Shown in pieces: positions 47,862 through 56,326 of a stretch of 64,000 bases of DNA. The stretch comes from Pontibacterium sinense (GTDB taxonomy: Bacteria; Pseudomonadota; Gammaproteobacteria; Pseudomonadales; Balneatricaceae): the NCBI RefSeq assembly GCF_015209595.1, contig NZ_JADEYS010000015.1, positions 1 through 64,000 of the forward strand. Direction: 5' to 3'. The translations under genes and the position numbers were made by a program. Each line of letters opens with the position of its first letter. Within the stretch, counting starts at the first letter, position 1. The notes beneath the pieces were generated by a model. The model worked only from the letters and a program-made list of their open reading frames with translations, was not told where the DNA came from and made no database searches.

Positions 47862-48749
47862 CTACGCTTCTTTACCGAACAGACCGGCTGGCTTAGTCAG
47901 CAGCACGATCACCATCACTGCAAAGATCACAGTGGTGGACGCTTCCGGATAGAAATACTTCGTCAGACCTTCTACAACACCCATCCCGAGACCGGTCAGT
48001 ATGGCCCCACCAATTGAGCCCATGCCGCCAATTACGACGATGGCGAACACCACTATGAGCATGTTCGAGCCCATATCAGGTGATACGGAGTACACCGGAG
48101 CCGCCATAACACCTGCGAAACCAGCCAGACCTACACCAAAACCAAAGGTCAGCGTAACGATCAGTGGTACGTTGATACCAAACGCCTGCATCATCGACGG
48201 ATTTTCTGTGCCTGCGCGCAAATATGCACCCAGTTTCGTTTTCTCAATCATGTACCAGGTACCGGCACAGACGATCAACGAAGCAACAATGATCCACGCA
48301 CGATAGTTAGGCAGGTACATAAATGGCAGACGGTTACCGCCTTTCAACTCTTCTGGAATCGCATAAGACATACCAGATGAACCGAACATATGTGTAAATG
48401 CACCCTGCAGGATCAGAGCAATACCGAAAGTAAGGAGCAAGCTATAGAGGTGATCTTCATTGGCGATAGGACGCAAAAGATAGCGCTCCATCATGACACC
48501 GATAAAACCTACTGCCAGCGGCACAACAATCAGTGCAGCCCAGTAGTTAATTCCCATGTAGTGCAGAGCCATCCAAGCAAAGAATGCACCCAGCATATAC
48601 ATTGCGCCTTGCGCAAAGTTAATAATTTTTAGCAGACCAAAAATGATTGCGAGACCCAAACTGAGCAACGCATAAAATGAGCCATTGATCAGGCCCACAA
48701 GCAGCTGGCCGAAAAGGCCAAACAGGTTAATACCGAGAAATGTCGCCAT
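47862..48749 (-). CDS. livH: Branched-chain amino acid ABC transporter permease (LivH type)
   Basis: A 295-aa permease starting MATFLGINLFGLFGQLLVGL, with NGSFYALLSLGLAIIFGLLK, NFAQGAMYMLGAFFAW and IGGMGSIGGAILTGLGMGVV as family blocks. The frame opens five codons earlier, but GGAG before the ATG at 48749 decides the start. It is downstream of the binding-protein gene, separated by a strong stem-loop. Confidence 0.94.
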   Translation of the reverse strand: MATFLGINLFGLFGQLLVGLINGSFYALLSLGLAIIFGLLKIINFAQGAMYMLGAFFAWMALHYMGINYWAALIVVPLAVGFIGVMMERYLLRPIANEDHLYSLLLTFGIALILQGAFTHMFGSSGMSYAIPEELKGGNRLPFMYLPNYRAWIIVASLIVCAGTWYMIEKTKLGAYLRAGTENPSMMQAFGINVPLIVTLTFGFGVGLAGFAGVMAAPVYSVSPDMGSNMLIVVFAIVVIGGMGSIGGAILTGLGMGVVEGLTKYFYPEASTTVIFAVMVIVLLTKPAGLFGKEA

Positions 48750-48829
48750 AACTCTCCACCCCAAGCCGGATATAGAGCTGCACTGAATGCGCAGCCAGAC
48801 CGGAAATTACCGTCCGTTAAAGATGAATA

Positions 48830-48852
48830 GGGCTGCCGCCAAACGGCAGCCC
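48830..48852 (-). other. Intercistronic stem-loop after livK
   Basis: Nine-base perfect GC-rich stem GGGCTGCCG/CGGCAGCCC with a five-base loop and no T run, 30 bases after the livK stop on the transcript. Such structures typically protect the abundant binding-protein message from 3' decay while letting some transcription continue into the permeases. Confidence 0.75.
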
Positions 48853-48881
48853 CGACCTCTTACCGGAACAACTTATTGTTG

Positions 48882-50087
48882 TTATTTAAAGTCACACTGA
48901 GCCATCATTGGCTGGAACGCTTCGTTACCCGGGATGACTTTCTCTACTTCGTAGATGTCATCCGCGCTCTTGCGCTCATCAGCTTTCTTGATACGTACCT
49001 GGTACATATCGTGAACCATACGACCGTCGTTACGCAGCTCTGCGTTACGTGCGAAGAAATCGTTTGGCTTGTTGGCCTTCATGACTTTCATAACTGCATC
49101 AGAATCATCAGTACCTGCTTCTTTGATAGAGTTCAGGTAATGCATGGTCATAGAGTATGCACCCGCCTGACCCATTGCAGGGATTGAACCGTGACGCTCT
49201 TTGAAGCGTGCGGACCACTGACGAGTCTGGTCATCCAGATCCCAGTAGAAACCAGTAGTCAGCTTCATGCCACCAGCGATGTTTGGATCCAGCGCCTGTG
49301 CGTTTGGCGTGAATACCAGCAGACCCGCAACATCCATCATTTCAGTCAGACCGAACTCAGCCGCTGTTTTCAGGGAGTTGATGAAGTCAGAACCCGCGTT
49401 TGCCAGAGCAACTACGTCAGCACCAGAAGACTGAGCCTGCAGGATGTAAGAAGAGAAATCAGTTGTGCCCAGTGGAGCACGAACCGCACCCACTACTTCA
49501 CCGCCATTGCCATTGATAACGCCGGAAGCTACTTTTTCCAGTGCATGACCAAACGCGTAGTCAGCGGTGATGAAGAACCATTTTTTCTTACCAGCCTGTA
49601 CCATTGGCTTAACAGTACCGTTAGCCAGAGATACTACGTTGTAAGTCCAGTGCGCGTTGTAAGGAGAGCATGCTTTAGTGGTGAACGCATGAGATGCAGA
49701 CGTAGAGATCAGAGCGATCTTCTTGTTATCTGTCAGTACTTTAGTAACAGCACCAGTTACAGAAGATGCAACCAGACCGGTTACAGCATCAACTTCCTGG
49801 CTTTCTACCCACTCACGTACTTTCGCAGAACCAACGTCAGGCTTGTTCTGATCGTCCGCACTAACAACTTCGATCGGCTTACCCAATACAGTGCCGCCAA
49901 AGTCCTCAACCGCCATTTTCACAGCAGTAACACAACCTGGACCACATACGTCAGCGTAAACGCCGCCCATATCTGCCAGTACGCCAATTTTTACTTTGTC
50001 ATCAGACACGCCTGCTGCGTGAGCACCAGATACGGCAAAAACGGACGCTACAGCTGCGGAAAGCAGTGATTTCTTCAGTGATTTCAT
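48882..50087 (-). CDS. livK: Branched-chain amino acid ABC transporter substrate-binding protein
   Basis: A 401-aa periplasmic protein of the type I receptor family. It has a signal peptide ending SGAHA/AG near residue 25 and starts the mature fold with VKIGVLADMGGVYADVCGPG. WFFITADYAFGHALEKVASG and APLGTTDFSSYILQAQSSGA are family blocks. The ligand is inferred from the Leu/Val catabolic genes around it; this family also binds urea, amides and aromatic acids, so specificity is open. AGGAG precedes the ATG. Confidence 0.9.
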   Translation of the reverse strand: MKSLKKSLLSAAVASVFAVSGAHAAGVSDDKVKIGVLADMGGVYADVCGPGCVTAVKMAVEDFGGTVLGKPIEVVSADDQNKPDVGSAKVREWVESQEVDAVTGLVASSVTGAVTKVLTDNKKIALISTSASHAFTTKACSPYNAHWTYNVVSLANGTVKPMVQAGKKKWFFITADYAFGHALEKVASGVINGNGGEVVGAVRAPLGTTDFSSYILQAQSSGADVVALANAGSDFINSLKTAAEFGLTEMMDVAGLLVFTPNAQALDPNIAGGMKLTTGFYWDLDDQTRQWSARFKERHGSIPAMGQAGAYSMTMHYLNSIKEAGTDDSDAVMKVMKANKPNDFFARNAELRNDGRMVHDMYQVRIKKADERKSADDIYEVEKVIPGNEAFQPMMAQCDFK

Positions 50088-50197
50088 CGTTATTCTCCTG
50101 GTAGAGCTTTTTATTGTTATTCAATATTTAGGTGCTATCGGTTCGACCCGTCCTTTAGGTACGCATCAGACCATATAGCTTCCTGGAATTTCCGGAT

Positions 50198-50911
50198 TTA
50201 GACACCCAGATAGGTATTGAGCATTTCAGCTTTTGCTTCCAGCTCATGTGCATGCACTTCTTCTACAATGTGCCCATGCTCCATTACGTAGTGACGATCT
50301 GCGATTGGCGCAGCAAAACGGAAGTTCTGCTCAACCAGCAAGATGGTCAGACCACGCTCTTTCAACTTGAGCAACACTTCTCCAAGCGTCTTAACAATTA
50401 CCGGGGCCAGACCTTCGGTAATTTCATCAAGCAGCAGGATATTTGCACCGGTGCGCAGAATGCGGGCTAAAGCCAACATCTGCTGTTCCCCACCCGACAA
50501 GCGCGTGCCCTGACTCATGCGACGCTCGTAAAGGTTAGGAAACATTTCGTAGATCTCTTCAACACTCATGCCGTCACTGCGAACCGCCGGTGGCAACATC
50601 AGGTTTTCTTCTACGTTAAGGCTGGAAAAAATTGCACGTTCTTCCGGGCAAAACCCCATTCCCAGATGCGCAATTTTGTGGGCAGGCATATCAATGGTTT
50701 CACGACCATTAATGTTGATGCTGCCAGTACGTTTGCCCACCATATTCATGATGGAACGCAGCGTGGTCGAACGACCAGCACCATTACGGCCCAGCAGGGT
50801 AACCAACTCGCCCTGCATAACCGTCATATCAATACCGTGCAGGATGTGCGACTCGCCATAAAATGCGTGCAGATCACTGATACGGAGTTTTTCATCACCG
50901 ACCGTGCTCAT
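50198..50911 (-). CDS. livF: ABC transporter ATP-binding protein (LivF type) with Arg in Walker A
   Basis: A 237-aa ATPase. Walker A reads GRNGAGRST, with Arg where Lys is normally found. The signature is LSGGEQQMLALARI, Walker B is ILLLDEITEGLAP, and the switch His region is LVEQNF. I recall other Liv-like ATPases carrying this Arg, so it is probably functional. The start overlaps the livG stop (ATGA). Confidence 0.92.
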   Translation of the reverse strand: MSTVGDEKLRISDLHAFYGESHILHGIDMTVMQGELVTLLGRNGAGRSTTLRSIMNMVGKRTGSININGRETIDMPAHKIAHLGMGFCPEERAIFSSLNVEENLMLPPAVRSDGMSVEEIYEMFPNLYERRMSQGTRLSGGEQQMLALARILRTGANILLLDEITEGLAPVIVKTLGEVLLKLKERGLTILLVEQNFRFAAPIADRHYVMEHGHIVEEVHAHELEAKAEMLNTYLGV

Positions 50912-51726
50912 GCTGTCACCTCCGATTTAGCCGCCTGCTGGGCTTTATCTGCTTCAGTACCGGGTACAACTTCATCTTCGGAAACACCCAGATACGCTTC
51001 ACGTACTCGCGGATCAGCAGACACAGTCTCGTAGTTACCTTCTGTCAGAATCGCGCCACGCTGCAATACCGTAATTTGGTCTGCCAACTTCGATACAACA
51101 TGCAGGTTATGCTCAACCATCAGAATGGTGCGGTCTTTAGATACACGTTTGATCAAGTCAGATACAACGTCTACATCTTCGTGACCCATGCCCTGTGTTG
51201 GCTCATCGAGCAACATCAGTTCAGGATCCAACGCCAATGTCGTTGCAATCTCGAGCGCTCGCTTACGACCGTAGGACAGGTCAACAGTGGTTGCATGGAC
51301 AAAGTCCTGCAGACCAACTGCTTCCAGCAGCTCAATTGCACGATCATTCAGCTTATTGAGGACTTTATCTGACTTCCAGAAATGGAAACTATTACCCTCT
51401 TTTCGCTGAAGCGCGATGCGAACGTTTTCCAGAACAGTCAGGTGTGGAAAGACTGCGGAAATCTGGAATGAACGAATTACCCCTTTGCGTGCAATCGCGG
51501 CGGACTGCATCTGAGTAATGTCTTCTCCGTTGTAAAGGATCTGACCACGTGTAGGAATCAGAAACTTAGTTAGAAGGTTAAAAACGGTGGTTTTACCAGC
51601 ACCATTGGGGCCGATAAGTGCGTGAATAGAGCCACGCTCAACGTTTAAATTTACATTATCTACTGCCGTGAAACCTTTGAATTCTTTAACCAAATCAGAG
51701 GTTTGCAGCACGTAATCGACACTCAT
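50908..51726 (-). CDS. livG: ABC transporter ATP-binding protein (LivG type)
   Basis: A 272-aa ATPase with normal Walker A GPNGAGKTT near residue 38, signature LSYGRKRALEIATTLA (YG in place of GG), Walker B LMLLDEPTQGMG and switch block LMVEHNLHVV. It is the first gene of livGFKHM and overlaps livF by four bases. Upstream lie a LiuR-like site and two oriented TWAGGGAA motifs. The ribosome site is weak. Confidence 0.94.
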   Translation of the reverse strand: MSVDYVLQTSDLVKEFKGFTAVDNVNLNVERGSIHALIGPNGAGKTTVFNLLTKFLIPTRGQILYNGEDITQMQSAAIARKGVIRSFQISAVFPHLTVLENVRIALQRKEGNSFHFWKSDKVLNKLNDRAIELLEAVGLQDFVHATTVDLSYGRKRALEIATTLALDPELMLLDEPTQGMGHEDVDVVSDLIKRVSKDRTILMVEHNLHVVSKLADQITVLQRGAILTEGNYETVSADPRVREAYLGVSEDEVVPGTEADKAQQAAKSEVTA

Positions 51727-51788
51727 GCGGAACCCAAGCCTCGCCGTTATTATTGTTATTGTTACCAGTTCAAATTCACTGGAAGATG

Positions 51789-51804
51789 CTTACTTTTGCG
51801 TAAG
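51789..51804. promoter_or_regulatory. Degenerate LiuR-like site in the livG promoter
   Basis: CTTACTTTTGCGTAAG keeps the TTAC...GTAA ends of the LiuR palindrome, with two central mismatches. It lies 63 bases upstream of livG and 14 bases downstream of a TWAGGGAA copy. Confidence 0.45.
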
Positions 51805-51817
51805 CCGTGACCCAAAA

Positions 51818-51833
51818 TTAGCAATTTCCCCTA
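51818..51833 (-). promoter_or_regulatory. TWAGGGAA motif copy, livG-proximal
   Basis: Minus-strand TAGGGGAAATTGCTAA running into TTTTGGG. It points toward livG, about 92 bases upstream of its start. Confidence 0.4.
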
Positions 51834-51944
51834 CAGGAAGCCAAGTACTACTTTAGTCTAATCTGGGGTGTTTTACCCCCTAAAACCAGTAAAAACCCCT
51901 TACAAATCAAGCCGATAACCCAAATATACCCAATTGTGCTAAAA

Positions 51945-51960
51945 TATGTGAATTCCCTTA
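51945..51960 (-). promoter_or_regulatory. TWAGGGAA motif copy, liuR-livG intergenic
   Basis: Minus-strand TAAGGGAATTCACATA followed by TTTTAG, giving TATTTT as a possible -10. It points toward livG. The LiuR palindrome at 51968 lies seven bases on its upstream side. Confidence 0.45.
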
Positions 51961-51967
51961 TTCATCT

Positions 51968-52002
51968 TTACGTTTACGTAAACTTCCTTTACGCTAACCT
52001 AA
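51968..52002. promoter_or_regulatory. Two LiuR operators upstream of liuR
   Basis: TTACGTTTACGTAA at 51968-51981 is a near-perfect copy of the operator. TTACGCTAACCTAA at 51989-52002 is a weaker one. Their 21-base centre spacing is two helical turns, so two dimers could bind the same face. The pair ends 19 bases before the liuR ATG, fitting autorepression of liuR-liuABCDE. Confidence 0.75.
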
Positions 52003-52021
52003 AACGTGGTAGTACGAAGTA

Positions 52022-52435
52022 ATGAACTTTAAAAAGACCTATTCGATCAGTGAACTCTCGCAAGAGTTTGACGTAACAACGCGCAGCATTCGCTTCTATG
52101 AAGACCAGAGTTTGCTGACACCTGGCCGCCGGGGACAAACCCGCATCTACACCAGCCAGGATCGCGTGCGCTTGAAATTGATCCTACGGGGCAAGCGCTT
52201 AGGTTTCTCACTGGCCGAGATAAGAGAACTGTTTTCTCTATGGGACGAGACCACGAGTGGCAGCGAAAAACAGCTAAGTCTGCTGCTGATAAAGATTTCT
52301 GAAAAACGTGCGGAACTGGAACAGCAAATCAAAGACATTGCGATGGTACAGCTAGAGTTGGACAGCGCAGAGTCTCGCTGCAGAGACGCATTAAACGAAC
52401 TGACAACTAAACAAAAACAACAACAGACCGAATAA
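52022..52435 (+). CDS. liuR: MerR-family regulator LiuR
   Basis: A 137-aa MerR protein: helix-turn-helix at about residues 6-30 (YSISELSQEFDVTTRSIRFY), the wing with DQSLLTPGRRGQTRIY, and a long dimerisation helix to residue 130. LiuR controls leucine and branched-chain catabolic genes in many proteobacteria. Here it heads the liuABCDE operon and its operator palindromes occur at several other promoters in the window. No metal-binding cysteines are present in the effector region. Confidence 0.93.
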   Translation: MNFKKTYSISELSQEFDVTTRSIRFYEDQSLLTPGRRGQTRIYTSQDRVRLKLILRGKRLGFSLAEIRELFSLWDETTSGSEKQLSLLLIKISEKRAELEQQIKDIAMVQLELDSAESRCRDALNELTTKQKQQQTE

Positions 52436-52498
52436 AGCTGACTTCCAAGAGCCTGGTGCAATTAGGAAGCAGTTAATCGGCGAGCAATGGGTGAAATT

Positions 52499-53665
52499 AT
52501 GATCTCACAATACTCTGGACTTAACTTTGGACTGGGCGAAACCATTGATATGCTGCGCGAGCAGATCAATAGCTTTGCAGCAAAGGAAATCGCACCACGT
52601 GCTGAAGAGATAGATCAGAAGAACGAATTCCCAAATGATCTGTGGCGCAAGTTTGGTGACATGGGCCTGCTCGGCATCACTGTTAAAGAAGAATACGGCG
52701 GTGTAGAGATGGGCTACTTGGCTCATGTCATTGCGATGGAAGAGATCAGTCGCGCATCCGCTTCTGTAGGTCTGTCCTACGGCGCACACTCCAACCTCTG
52801 TGTTAACCAGATTCACCGTAACGGTAACGAAGAGCAGAAACAGAAGTACCTGCCAAAACTGATCAGCGGTGAACATATCGGCGCGCTGGCGATGTCTGAG
52901 CCAAACGCCGGTTCCGACGTTGTTTCTATGAAGCTGCATGCACGCGACAACGGCGACCACTACCTGCTGAACGGCAACAAGATGTGGATCACCAACGGTC
53001 CTGATGCCAACACCTACGTTATCTACGCAAAAACGGATATTAAAGCAGGCCCTAAAGGCATCACTGCATTCATCGTAGAACGCGATTACCCTGGATTCTC
53101 CCGTCACCAGAAGCTGGATAAGCTGGGTATGCGCGGCTCCAACACCTGTGAGCTGGTGTTTGAAGACTGCCCGGTACCTAAAGAGAACATCCTGGGTGAA
53201 CTGAACGGTGGTGTTAAGGTTCTGATGTCCGGTCTGGACTACGAGCGTCTGGTTCTGTCCGGTGGTCCTCTGGGTATCATGGAAGCAGCGATGGATATCG
53301 TCATTCCATACATCCGTGACCGTAAGCAGTTTGGCCAGTCTATCGGTGAATTCGAACTGGTCCAGGGCAAGGTCGCTGACATGTACTCCATCATGAACGC
53401 GTCTAAGTCTTACGTTTACATGGCAGCACAAGCAGCGGTACGCGGTGAAGCATCCCGTAAAGATGCGGCTGGCTGCATCCTCTACACTGCCGAAATGGCC
53501 ACTAAGATCGCACTGGATGCTATCCAGCTGCTGGGTGGTAACGGTTACATCAACGAATTCCCTACAGGTCGTCTGCTGCGTGACGCGAAGCTGTACGAAA
53601 TCGGTGCCGGCACGTCCGAAATCCGTCGTATGCTGATCGGCCGCGAGCTGTTCCTGAACAAGTAA
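52499..53665 (+). CDS. liuA: Isovaleryl-CoA dehydrogenase LiuA
   Basis: LiuA oxidises isovaleryl-CoA to 3-methylcrotonyl-CoA in leucine degradation, reducing ETF. The 388-aa protein has the isovaleryl-specific catalytic Glu in [16 protein letters not shown]. It carries Gly at the position where other acyl-CoA dehydrogenases have the base ([19 protein letters not shown]), which separates it from the 41633 paralogue. An ATG four codons earlier (52487) is possible; GGTGA favours the one given. Confidence 0.96.
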   Translation: MISQYSGLNFGLGETIDMLREQINSFAAKEIAPRAEEIDQKNEFPNDLWRKFGDMGLLGITVKEEYGGVEMGYLAHVIAMEEISRASASVGLSYGAHSNLCVNQIHRNGNEEQKQKYLPKLISGEHIGALAMSEPNAGSDVVSMKLHARDNGDHYLLNGNKMWITNGPDANTYVIYAKTDIKAGPKGITAFIVERDYPGFSRHQKLDKLGMRGSNTCELVFEDCPVPKENILGELNGGVKVLMSGLDYERLVLSGGPLGIMEAAMDIVIPYIRDRKQFGQSIGEFELVQGKVADMYSIMNASKSYVYMAAQAAVRGEASRKDAAGCILYTAEMATKIALDAIQLLGGNGYINEFPTGRLLRDAKLYEIGAGTSEIRRMLIGRELFLNK

Positions 53666-53692
53666 GGCGCAACGCCCTACCCGGACCGCCTG

Positions 53693-53728
53693 CTGCTTCC
53701 TTATGACTACCTATATAAAAGGAAGCAG
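53693..53728 (+). other. Intercistronic stem-loop between liuA and liuB
   Basis: A ten-base perfect stem CTGCTTCCTT/AAGGAAGCAG encloses a 16-base AT-rich loop. It lies in the 113-base gap after liuA without a T run. It may be a message-stability or processing element within the liu operon. Confidence 0.6.
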
Positions 53729-53778
53729 TAAGCCGTCCAGATCACTCTCTATTCAGGAATCAGTTTGAGGAGTCCGGT

Positions 53779-55386
53779 ATGACCGTACTGCAAAGCAAAA
53801 TCAATCCACGCGCAGAAGATTTTCTCAGCAACCATGAATCCATGGCAGAAGCTGTAAACGACCTGCGTGATAAAGTTGGCACCATTGAACAAGGCGGCGG
53901 CCCTAAGTACCAGGAACGCCACCTCTCCCGCGGCAAATTACTGCCACGCGAACGTATTAATGCTCTGGTTGACGAAGGTTCTCCATTCCTGGAGTTGTCC
54001 CAGATGGCTGCGTTCCAAGTGTATGATGATGTGATCCCGGCAGCGGGCATCATTGCAGGTATTGGCCGTGTTAGCGGCCAGGAATGCATGATCATCGCCA
54101 ATGACGCTACCGTTAAAGGCGGCACCTACTTTCCGCTAACCGTTAAAAAGCACCTGCGTGCTCAGGAAATCGCTGAGCAAAACCACCTGCCATGTATCTA
54201 TCTGGTCGATTCAGGCGGTGCGAACCTGCCACAGCAGGATGACGTGTTCCCGGATCGCGATCACTTCGGTCGTATCTTCTACAACCAAGCGCGCATGTCT
54301 TCTAAAGGCATCCCGCAGATCGCTGTCGTAATGGGCCTGTGTACTGCCGGTGGCGCCTATGTTCCTGCCATGGCGGATGAGTCTGTCATCGTGCGTAATC
54401 AGGGTACTATCTTCCTGGCGGGCCCTCCGCTGGTTAAAGCCGCAACCGGTGAAGTGGTCTCTGCAGAAGATCTGGGTGGTGCTGACGTTCACTGTAAAGT
54501 ATCCGGTGTTGCCGATCACTACGCAGAAAACGATGCACACGCACTGCAGATCGCCCGTACAACCGTATCCAATCTGAACCGCAAGAAGAACCTGGATCTG
54601 GATATCCGCGAGCCAAAAGCACCGCTATACAGTGCTGATGAGATCTACGGCATCGTTGGCACCGATCTGAAGAAACCGTTCGACGTTCGTGAGATTATCG
54701 CGCGCATCGTGGACGGTTCTGAATTCGACGAATTCAAGAAAATGTACGGTACTACATTGGTGACCGGTTTCGCTCATATTCACGGTTATCCTGTGGGTAT
54801 CGTGGCTAACAACGGCATTCTGTTCAGTGATTCCGCACAGAAAGGCGCACACTTCATAGAACTGTGCTGCCAGCGCAAAATTCCTCTGTTGTTCCTGCAG
54901 AACATCACCGGCTTCATGGTGGGTCAGAAATCTGAATCCGAAGGTATCGCTAAACACGGTGCCAAGCTGGTAACTGCAGTTGCATGTGCCAACGTGCCTA
55001 AGCTGACTGTACTGATCGGCGGCTCTTTCGGCGCAGGTAACTACGGCATGTGTGGTCGAGCTTACAGCCCGAACTTCCTGTGGATGTGGCCAAACGCACG
55101 TATCTCCGTGATGGGTGGCGAACAGGCAGCAGGCGTATTGGCTACCGTACGTCGCGACAACATGGATCGTCAGGGTCAGGAATGGTCCGCAGAAGACGAA
55201 GCAGAGTTCAAGAAACCGATCATCGACACCTACGAACATCAGGGTCACCCTTACTACGCCAGCGCGCGCCTGTGGGATGACGGTGTGATCGATCCGGCTC
55301 AGACTCGTGACGTTATTGGCATGGGCTTGTCTGCCGCTCTGAATAAACCGATCGCTGACACCAAGTTTGGTGTCTTCCGTATGTAA
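53779..55386 (+). CDS. liuB: 3-methylcrotonyl-CoA carboxylase carboxyltransferase subunit LiuB
   Basis: The 535-aa non-biotin subunit that transfers CO2 from LiuD biotin to 3-methylcrotonyl-CoA. Typical blocks are [20 protein letters not shown] near 180, [15 protein letters not shown] near 375, [15 protein letters not shown] and [26 protein letters not shown] six bases before the ATG is a strong ribosome site. liuC follows 10 bases after its stop. Confidence 0.97.
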   Translation: MTVLQSKINPRAEDFLSNHESMAEAVNDLRDKVGTIEQGGGPKYQERHLSRGKLLPRERINALVDEGSPFLELSQMAAFQVYDDVIPAAGIIAGIGRVSGQECMIIANDATVKGGTYFPLTVKKHLRAQEIAEQNHLPCIYLVDSGGANLPQQDDVFPDRDHFGRIFYNQARMSSKGIPQIAVVMGLCTAGGAYVPAMADESVIVRNQGTIFLAGPPLVKAATGEVVSAEDLGGADVHCKVSGVADHYAENDAHALQIARTTVSNLNRKKNLDLDIREPKAPLYSADEIYGIVGTDLKKPFDVREIIARIVDGSEFDEFKKMYGTTLVTGFAHIHGYPVGIVANNGILFSDSAQKGAHFIELCCQRKIPLLFLQNITGFMVGQKSESEGIAKHGAKLVTAVACANVPKLTVLIGGSFGAGNYGMCGRAYSPNFLWMWPNARISVMGGEQAAGVLATVRRDNMDRQGQEWSAEDEAEFKKPIIDTYEHQGHPYYASARLWDDGVIDPAQTRDVIGMGLSAALNKPIADTKFGVFRM

Positions 55387-55396
55387 GGAGGCTGTT

Positions 55397-56191
55397 ATGT
55401 CTAATAGCTTTGTATTACTGGAAAAAGGCAGCGACGGTGTTGCCCAGCTGATCATCAACCGCCCGGAAGTGCATAACGCTTTTGACGATGATGTGATCGA
55501 GCAGCTGATTACTCAGCTGGAAGCCTGTGACGAAGATCCTGAGATCCGCGTACTGGTGCTGCGCTCTAACGGCAAGAACTTCTCCGCCGGTGCTGATCTG
55601 GCATGGATGAAGCGCATGGCGCAGAACTCCCATGAGGAAAACGTACAGGACGCGGGTCGTCTGGCACGCCTGATGGAAGTACTGAACGATCTGTCCAAAC
55701 CTACGATTGGTCTGGTACAAGGTGCTGCCTACGGTGGCGCGGTTGGGCTGGCAGCGTGCTGCGATATTGTTATCGCCGCTGAATCCAGCCAGTTCTGCCT
55801 GAGTGAAGTAAAAATCGGCCTGATCCCTGCCGTCATTAGCCCGTACGTGGTACGCGCCATTGGCGAGCGTCAGTCCCGCCGTTACTTTGTAACAGCAGAA
55901 GTCTTTACTGCCCGTCAGGCGCAGGAATTTGGTCTGGTTCACGAAGTCGTGGCCGATCCTGCACTGATGGACGATGCCTGTGCCCGCTTTGTGAAACAGC
56001 TGCGTCGTAACAGCCCGCAGGCGATGCATGCGGCCAAAGAGCTGATCTTTGCCGTTAGCAGCAAAGTCATCAATCAGGACGTGATCGATGACACCGCCCG
56101 CCGCATCGCCGACATTCGTGTCAGCGAAGAGGGTCAGGAAGGTCTGGGATCTTTCCTGCAGAAGCGCAAGCCAAACTGGATTCAGGAGTAA
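55397..56191 (+). CDS. liuC: Methylglutaconyl-CoA hydratase LiuC
   Basis: A 264-aa crotonase that should hydrate 3-methylglutaconyl-CoA to HMG-CoA. It has NFSAGADLAWMKRMAQNSHE (oxyanion hole), GAAYGGAVGLAACCDIVIAA and CLSEVKIGLIPAVISPYVVR. The catalytic Glu positions are consistent with the methylglutaconyl hydratase group, including the Arg/Lys-rich WMKRM helix. The frame opens ten codons earlier inside liuB, but AAGGAGG before this ATG settles the start. Confidence 0.95.
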   Translation: MSNSFVLLEKGSDGVAQLIINRPEVHNAFDDDVIEQLITQLEACDEDPEIRVLVLRSNGKNFSAGADLAWMKRMAQNSHEENVQDAGRLARLMEVLNDLSKPTIGLVQGAAYGGAVGLAACCDIVIAAESSQFCLSEVKIGLIPAVISPYVVRAIGERQSRRYFVTAEVFTARQAQEFGLVHEVVADPALMDDACARFVKQLRRNSPQAMHAAKELIFAVSSKVINQDVIDDTARRIADIRVSEEGQEGLGSFLQKRKPNWIQE

Positions 56192-56197
56192 GCGACC

Positions 56198-56326
56198 ATG
56201 TTCAACAAGATTTTGATTGCAAACCGTGGTGACCAGCAGGCTTGCCTGCTCGCGGCGAAGCCAAATCGCTTGCCCGCGCACGCAGTGCGTGCAGGAAATT
56301 TCGACACGGAGAACCGCTATGTTTAA
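56198..56326 (+). pseudogene. Duplicated liuD start forming a 42-codon upstream frame
   Basis: The frame begins with 11 codons encoding [11 protein letters not shown], exactly the start of LiuD. It then runs into unrelated sequence and ends in a TAA that overlaps the true liuD start (TATGTTTAA). AGGAG lies ten bases upstream of its ATG. The first 33 bases differ from the real liuD start at six positions, every one a silent third-codon change. It may be translated as a leader coupled to liuD, or be only a scar. Confidence 0.75.
56231..56318 (+). mobile_element. REP-like palindromic insert between the liuD start copies
   Basis: The insert contains AGCAGG-CTTG-CCTGCT (56235-56250), then CGCGGCGAAGCC, and a second palindrome GCACGC-AGT-GCGTGC (56278-56292). 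Read on the minus strand, CTTCGCCGCGAGCAGGC recalls REP elements of Pseudomonas, which have a GCGAGC...GCTCGC-type hairpin. REP elements are normally intergenic, and this one lies in a liuC-liuD gap. The last bases carry the GGAGA ribosome site of liuD. Confidence 0.5.

Noticed and set aside
56217-56318. N-terminal extension of LiuD by 34 residues
   Set aside because: The extension is read through the palindromic insert, and the conserved LiuD/AccC N-terminus begins at the ATG at 56319, which has its own ribosome site.
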